NCBI GenBank assembly: GCA_964367085.1
Contig: CAYIWL010000048.1
Location: forward strand, 1-6,294
Direction of reading: 5' to 3'
Origin: JACPIN01 sp964367085
Lineage (GTDB): Archaea > Nanobdellota > Nanobdellia > SCGC-AAA011-G17 > ARS1403
DNA length: 6,294 bases
The notes under the pieces were generated by a model. It made no database searches. It worked only from the letters and a program-made list of their open reading frames with translations, and had not been told where the DNA came from. Positions within the stretch are counted from its first letter, which is position 1. The number at the start of each line of letters is the position of its first letter. Positions 3,956 through 6,294 of this stretch are shown here, one piece after another. The position numbers and the translations under genes are program-made.

Positions 3956-6051
3956 TTCAATACCGCTTTTATCCTTCTCACTCCAGCGCTAGAGCTTTCT
4001 TCTTTTACAATCTTAAATTTTCCAATTTCTTTTGTATTTGAAACATGAGGACCAGAACATAGTTCCTTGCTATATTTCCCAATGAAATAAACTTTCACTT
4101 TGTCTCCATATTTATGCTCAAACACTCCAATAGCCCCTATTTTTTTAGCCTCGGTTAATTTCATCTCCTCAAAATGCACCGGCAGAGATTTCTTTATCTG
4201 CTCATTCACTTCATTCTCAATTTTTTTGATTTCATCATCAGTTAATTTCCTGGAAAAATTAAAATCAAATCTCATTCTTTCAGCAGTAATATTGCTCCCC
4301 TTCTGCATTAGGTTATCATCTTTCAAAACTTCTTTCAATGCTTGCAATAGCAAATGAGTAGCAGTATGCAGCCTAGTAGTTTCAGAAGAATGATCTGCCA
4401 ATCCAGATTTAAATTTCCCTTCAGCAGCAGTCCTGCTTAACTCCTTGTGTTTTTCAAATTCTTTATTATAGCCCCCTATGTCTACTTTCAATTTCTTTTC
4501 CTTAGCCAACTCCTGAATCATCTCCAACGGGAATCCATAGCTTGTAAATAAAAGGAAAGCAACTCTTCCAGGCAAGATTTTCTTCTTCAATTTTTTAATT
4601 TCTTTCTCGAAAACCTGCATGCCATTACTCAAACTGATATCAAACTTCTCCTCTTCTTTCGCAATCTCATTCAAGATAAACTCCTCTCTAAAAAAATGAT
4701 TCCATTTGTACGAAACAAAAACTTCCTTAACAATCTCATTGCAGAATTTTTGCTGTATCCCAAGTAATTTTCCATGCCTTATCGCTCTTCTTATCAGTCT
4801 TCTCAACACATATCCTCTTTCAATATTGCTAGGAACAACGCCTTCATTCAGAATGAAAGTTGCAGCTCTTAAATGATCAACAATTATCCTCTTGCTTCTA
4901 ACGTCGTTCTTCTTAGAAATATTACTTACTGCATCCATCAGCGGCTTAAGAGAATCTATTTGATAAATATCAGAGAGTCCATCCAAGGCAGCGATAGTTC
5001 TCTCAACACCCATCCCAGTATCAACATTTTTCTGCTTTAATCTATCATAATACACAATATTGTCTTTTATGAAGTCCTCAACTTTCTTAATCTTCCCATC
5101 GTACAGCATAGTATTTTTAATTCCAAATTCCTCAGCAGTTTCAAGACTGGCTTCATCATGATCAAAATAAAGAGCATCTTCTTTCTCAAATTTATATTTC
5201 TCCATAAGTTTTTCAAAGAATTTTTTATTGTTCTTCATTATCTTCCCGTCAAGAGAAAAAATTTCATAATTATAATTTTTCAATAACTCCTCAGCTTTTT
5301 CCTTATATCCATTTATAATCAAAATCTTTTTAGCATCAACTTTTTGCAAAATCTCAACCAGTTTTTTGTTCAATTTGAAATCCTTATCATACAAGCAATG
5401 CATTCCATCCACTAGCAAGAATCTTCTTTTCTTATTGTACTCCATAAAAACATTATTCCAGATCTCAATCCAGTCACCGTCTTTAGGATTGAATTTATCA
5501 GGAATCTTTCTCCCAACGTAGTAAAACATTTCAGTATCAGGACCACATGGCCCGGTAGCTCCGGCAGGCCCCCACCAATTATCCTCTTTATCTAAAAAAA
5601 ATATTCTCTCTTTAGGAACTCCAAGTTTCTCCCAGACATTTGCAGAGACAAGATCTTTCTCAGCGTCTTTATCTCCAATAAAGCACGTAACTCCGATTCT
5701 CTCTTTGTTCAATCCTAATTCATTAATGAGAAAATCATAGCTCATCTTAATCGCTTCTTCCTTAAAGTAATCTCCCAGGCTCCAGTTCCCAAGCATCTCA
5801 AAAAAAGTTAAGTGAAAATTATCTCCGACTTCTTCAATGTCTCCGGTTCTAACACATTTCTGCACATTAACTAATCTTCTCCCGGCAGGATGTTTCTCTC
5901 CAAGCAAAAAAGGAACTAAAGGATGCATCCCAGCAGTTGTAAACAGAACAGTAGGATCATTTTCAGGGATAAGAGAAGCATTTGTAATCTCCCTATGCCC
6001 ATTTCTCTTGAAGAATTCAATATATTTTTTCTTTAAATCCACAGACTTCAT
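3952..6051 (-). CDS. alaS: Alanyl-tRNA synthetase, short form with inserted HAD-like domain
   Basis: Charges tRNA-Ala with alanine in the cytoplasm and edits mischarged Ser/Gly. I choose the ATG at 6051 (699 aa) rather than TTG at 6057, because a TATA box lies 26 bp upstream and no ribosome site is present. The class II core is clear: motif 1 region (SLIPENDPTVLFTTAGM), KCVRTGD with Arg68, motif 2 (HLTFFEMLGNWSLGDYF), VDTGMGVER with Asp344, and PSNIERGYVLRR with Asn409. Editing ligands are intact: His562-x3-His566 and Cys665-x3-His669. Three things are odd. A HAD-like domain (about 207-331) replaces the loop before VDTGMG. The beta-barrel with the GGQ-type motif that normally precedes HxxxH is missing, and the protein ends just after AGVRRIKAVL, with no C-Ala domain. 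The Asp of LYDTYGFP (E. coli Asp400) is Thr503. The sequence is bacterial/CPR-like, without the archaeal N-terminal extension. Confidence 0.95.
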   Translation of the reverse strand: MKSVDLKKKYIEFFKRNGHREITNASLIPENDPTVLFTTAGMHPLVPFLLGEKHPAGRRLVNVQKCVRTGDIEEVGDNFHLTFFEMLGNWSLGDYFKEEAIKMSYDFLINELGLNKERIGVTCFIGDKDAEKDLVSANVWEKLGVPKERIFFLDKEDNWWGPAGATGPCGPDTEMFYYVGRKIPDKFNPKDGDWIEIWNNVFMEYNKKRRFLLVDGMHCLYDKDFKLNKKLVEILQKVDAKKILIINGYKEKAEELLKNYNYEIFSLDGKIMKNNKKFFEKLMEKYKFEKEDALYFDHDEASLETAEEFGIKNTMLYDGKIKKVEDFIKDNIVYYDRLKQKNVDTGMGVERTIAALDGLSDIYQIDSLKPLMDAVSNISKKNDVRSKRIIVDHLRAATFILNEGVVPSNIERGYVLRRLIRRAIRHGKLLGIQQKFCNEIVKEVFVSYKWNHFFREEFILNEIAKEEEKFDISLSNGMQVFEKEIKKLKKKILPGRVAFLLFTSYGFPLEMIQELAKEKKLKVDIGGYNKEFEKHKELSRTAAEGKFKSGLADHSSETTRLHTATHLLLQALKEVLKDDNLMQKGSNITAERMRFDFNFSRKLTDDEIKKIENEVNEQIKKSLPVHFEEMKLTEAKKIGAIGVFEHKYGDKVKVYFIGKYSKELCSGPHVSNTKEIGKFKIVKEESSSAGVRRIKAVLK
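5059..5433 (-). other. HAD-like domain inserted in the AlaRS catalytic core
   Basis: Residues about 207-331 of AlaRS (counted from the ATG at 6051) lie between VFMEYNK and YYDRLKQKNVDTGMG, where ordinary enzymes have a loop of about 14 residues. The insert reads as a small Rossmann-like HAD domain. A hydrophobic strand ends in Asp215 (FLLVDGM), a strand KKILIING is followed by a helix, Lys273 precedes a helix FFEKLMEKYKF, and a strand DALYFDHDEASLETAEEFGI resembles HAD motif IV with Asp297/Asp299. Motif I is damaged: the second Asp of DxDxT is Met217 and the Thr is Cys219. Phosphatase activity is therefore doubtful, and a structural, binding or tRNA-contact role is possible. There is no cap domain. 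The fold call is from motifs only. Confidence 0.7.
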
Positions 6052-6072
6052 AATCAATCAAATAACTAAGTA

Positions 6073-6082
6073 GTTTAAAAAA
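6073..6082 (-). promoter_or_regulatory. TATA box of alaS
   Basis: On the minus strand this reads TTTTTTAAAC, centred 26 bp before the ATG at 6051, implying a leaderless transcript. The T6 tract also lies 37-42 bp downstream of the upstream gene's stop and could help end that transcript. Confidence 0.5.
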
Positions 6083-6118
6083 TTATTGTAATTTCAGAGG
6101 ACAGATCTATTCCTAAAC

Positions 6119-6294
6119 TTACTCCCAGAAATAGGTTTTTTCAGCATCGCTTAAAAAGTTTCTTCCGCCCTCTTCACTCAAACAATTTCCAGAAATACAC
6201 AAGTTGCTTTTACATTCATAATTATTATCGCAATTATCCTCTTTTTGCACTCTTAAAGCTTGGGTAAAATCGCAGTATCTTCCAGCAACTCTTG
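6119..6294 (-). CDS. Cysteine-rich protein, C-terminal end (partial at right edge)
   Basis: The minus strand is open from the window edge (first full codon 6292-6290) to TAA at 6119-6121, giving the last 57 residues of a protein whose start lies outside. It contains five Cys: one in GRYCDF and a cluster C-x5-C-x4-C-x4-C (NCDNNYEC, KSNLCISGNC), followed by a short polar tail ending KTYFWE. Such clusters are typical of exported, disulfide-bonded or metal-binding modules. The LC-x4-C end of the cluster parallels the ALCVENKC segment of the secreted HEAT-repeat protein in this window, so this is probably also an extracellular protein. It is upstream of alaS on the same strand with 67 bp between, which holds the alaS promoter. 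The family is not recognised. Confidence 0.7.
   Translation of the reverse strand, partial: RVAGRYCDFTQALRVQKEDNCDNNYECKSNLCISGNCLSEEGGRNFLSDAEKTYFWE

Noticed and set aside
6052..6057. TTG at 6057 as the alaS start (two extra residues)
   Set aside because: The ATG at 6051 is in frame, 26 bp from the TATA box, and there is no ribosome site to favour the TTG.
5837..6073. A plus-strand frame of 78 codons over the alaS start, and 4100-4357 within alaS
   Set aside because: Both are antisense to conserved AlaRS motifs.

Overview
This window looks like a compact, AT-rich archaeal genome fragment, most likely a DPANN-type lineage (Woesearchaeota/Pacearchaeota-like) recovered from a metagenome. The main evidence is a gene for archaeal transcription factor E, TATA-box promoters placed for leaderless transcripts, very tight gene packing with 1-4 bp junctions, and a 100-N scaffold gap. 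The alanyl-tRNA synthetase, by contrast, is of a short bacterial (CPR-like) type, so it was probably acquired by transfer or shared between small-genome lineages. The lineage assignment is an inference from gene content.

Left part (1-1439, minus strand): one long secreted protein gene. It begins with a signal peptide and a small cysteine-rich segment, then carries HEAT-like repeats of 32 residues. The scaffold gap (885-984) falls inside near-identical 96-bp repeats. After the repeats a one-base frameshift in a T5 tract (683-687) hides a further 227 open codons that run off the left edge. As assembled, this one gene therefore appears as three pieces.

Middle-left (1445-1934, plus strand): two small genes, a 69-aa protein that may be a HEPN-type C-terminal fragment and a 36-aa very basic peptide with a well-placed TATA box. 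They converge on the TFE gene (1935-2633, minus), whose protein has a winged helix, a zinc ribbon lacking one cysteine, and a long lysine-rich tail.

Middle (2771-3572, plus): two consecutive small coiled-coil proteins of unknown function, transcribed divergently from TFE across a 137-bp intergenic region with three AT-rich direct repeats. The second one's stop codon overlaps, tail to tail, the stop codon of a VOC-fold (glyoxalase/bleomycin-resistance type) protein on the minus strand.

Right part (3569-6051, minus): alaS followed by the VOC gene, joined by an ATGA overlap. The AlaRS is the most striking object here. It lacks the C-Ala domain and the beta-barrel normally in front of the editing domain, it has Thr where the G3:U70-reading Asp is expected, and it carries an inserted HAD-like domain of about 125 residues in a surface loop of the catalytic core. 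At the extreme right edge (6119-6294, minus) is the end of another cysteine-rich protein.

No tRNA, rRNA, CRISPR array or insertion sequence was seen.
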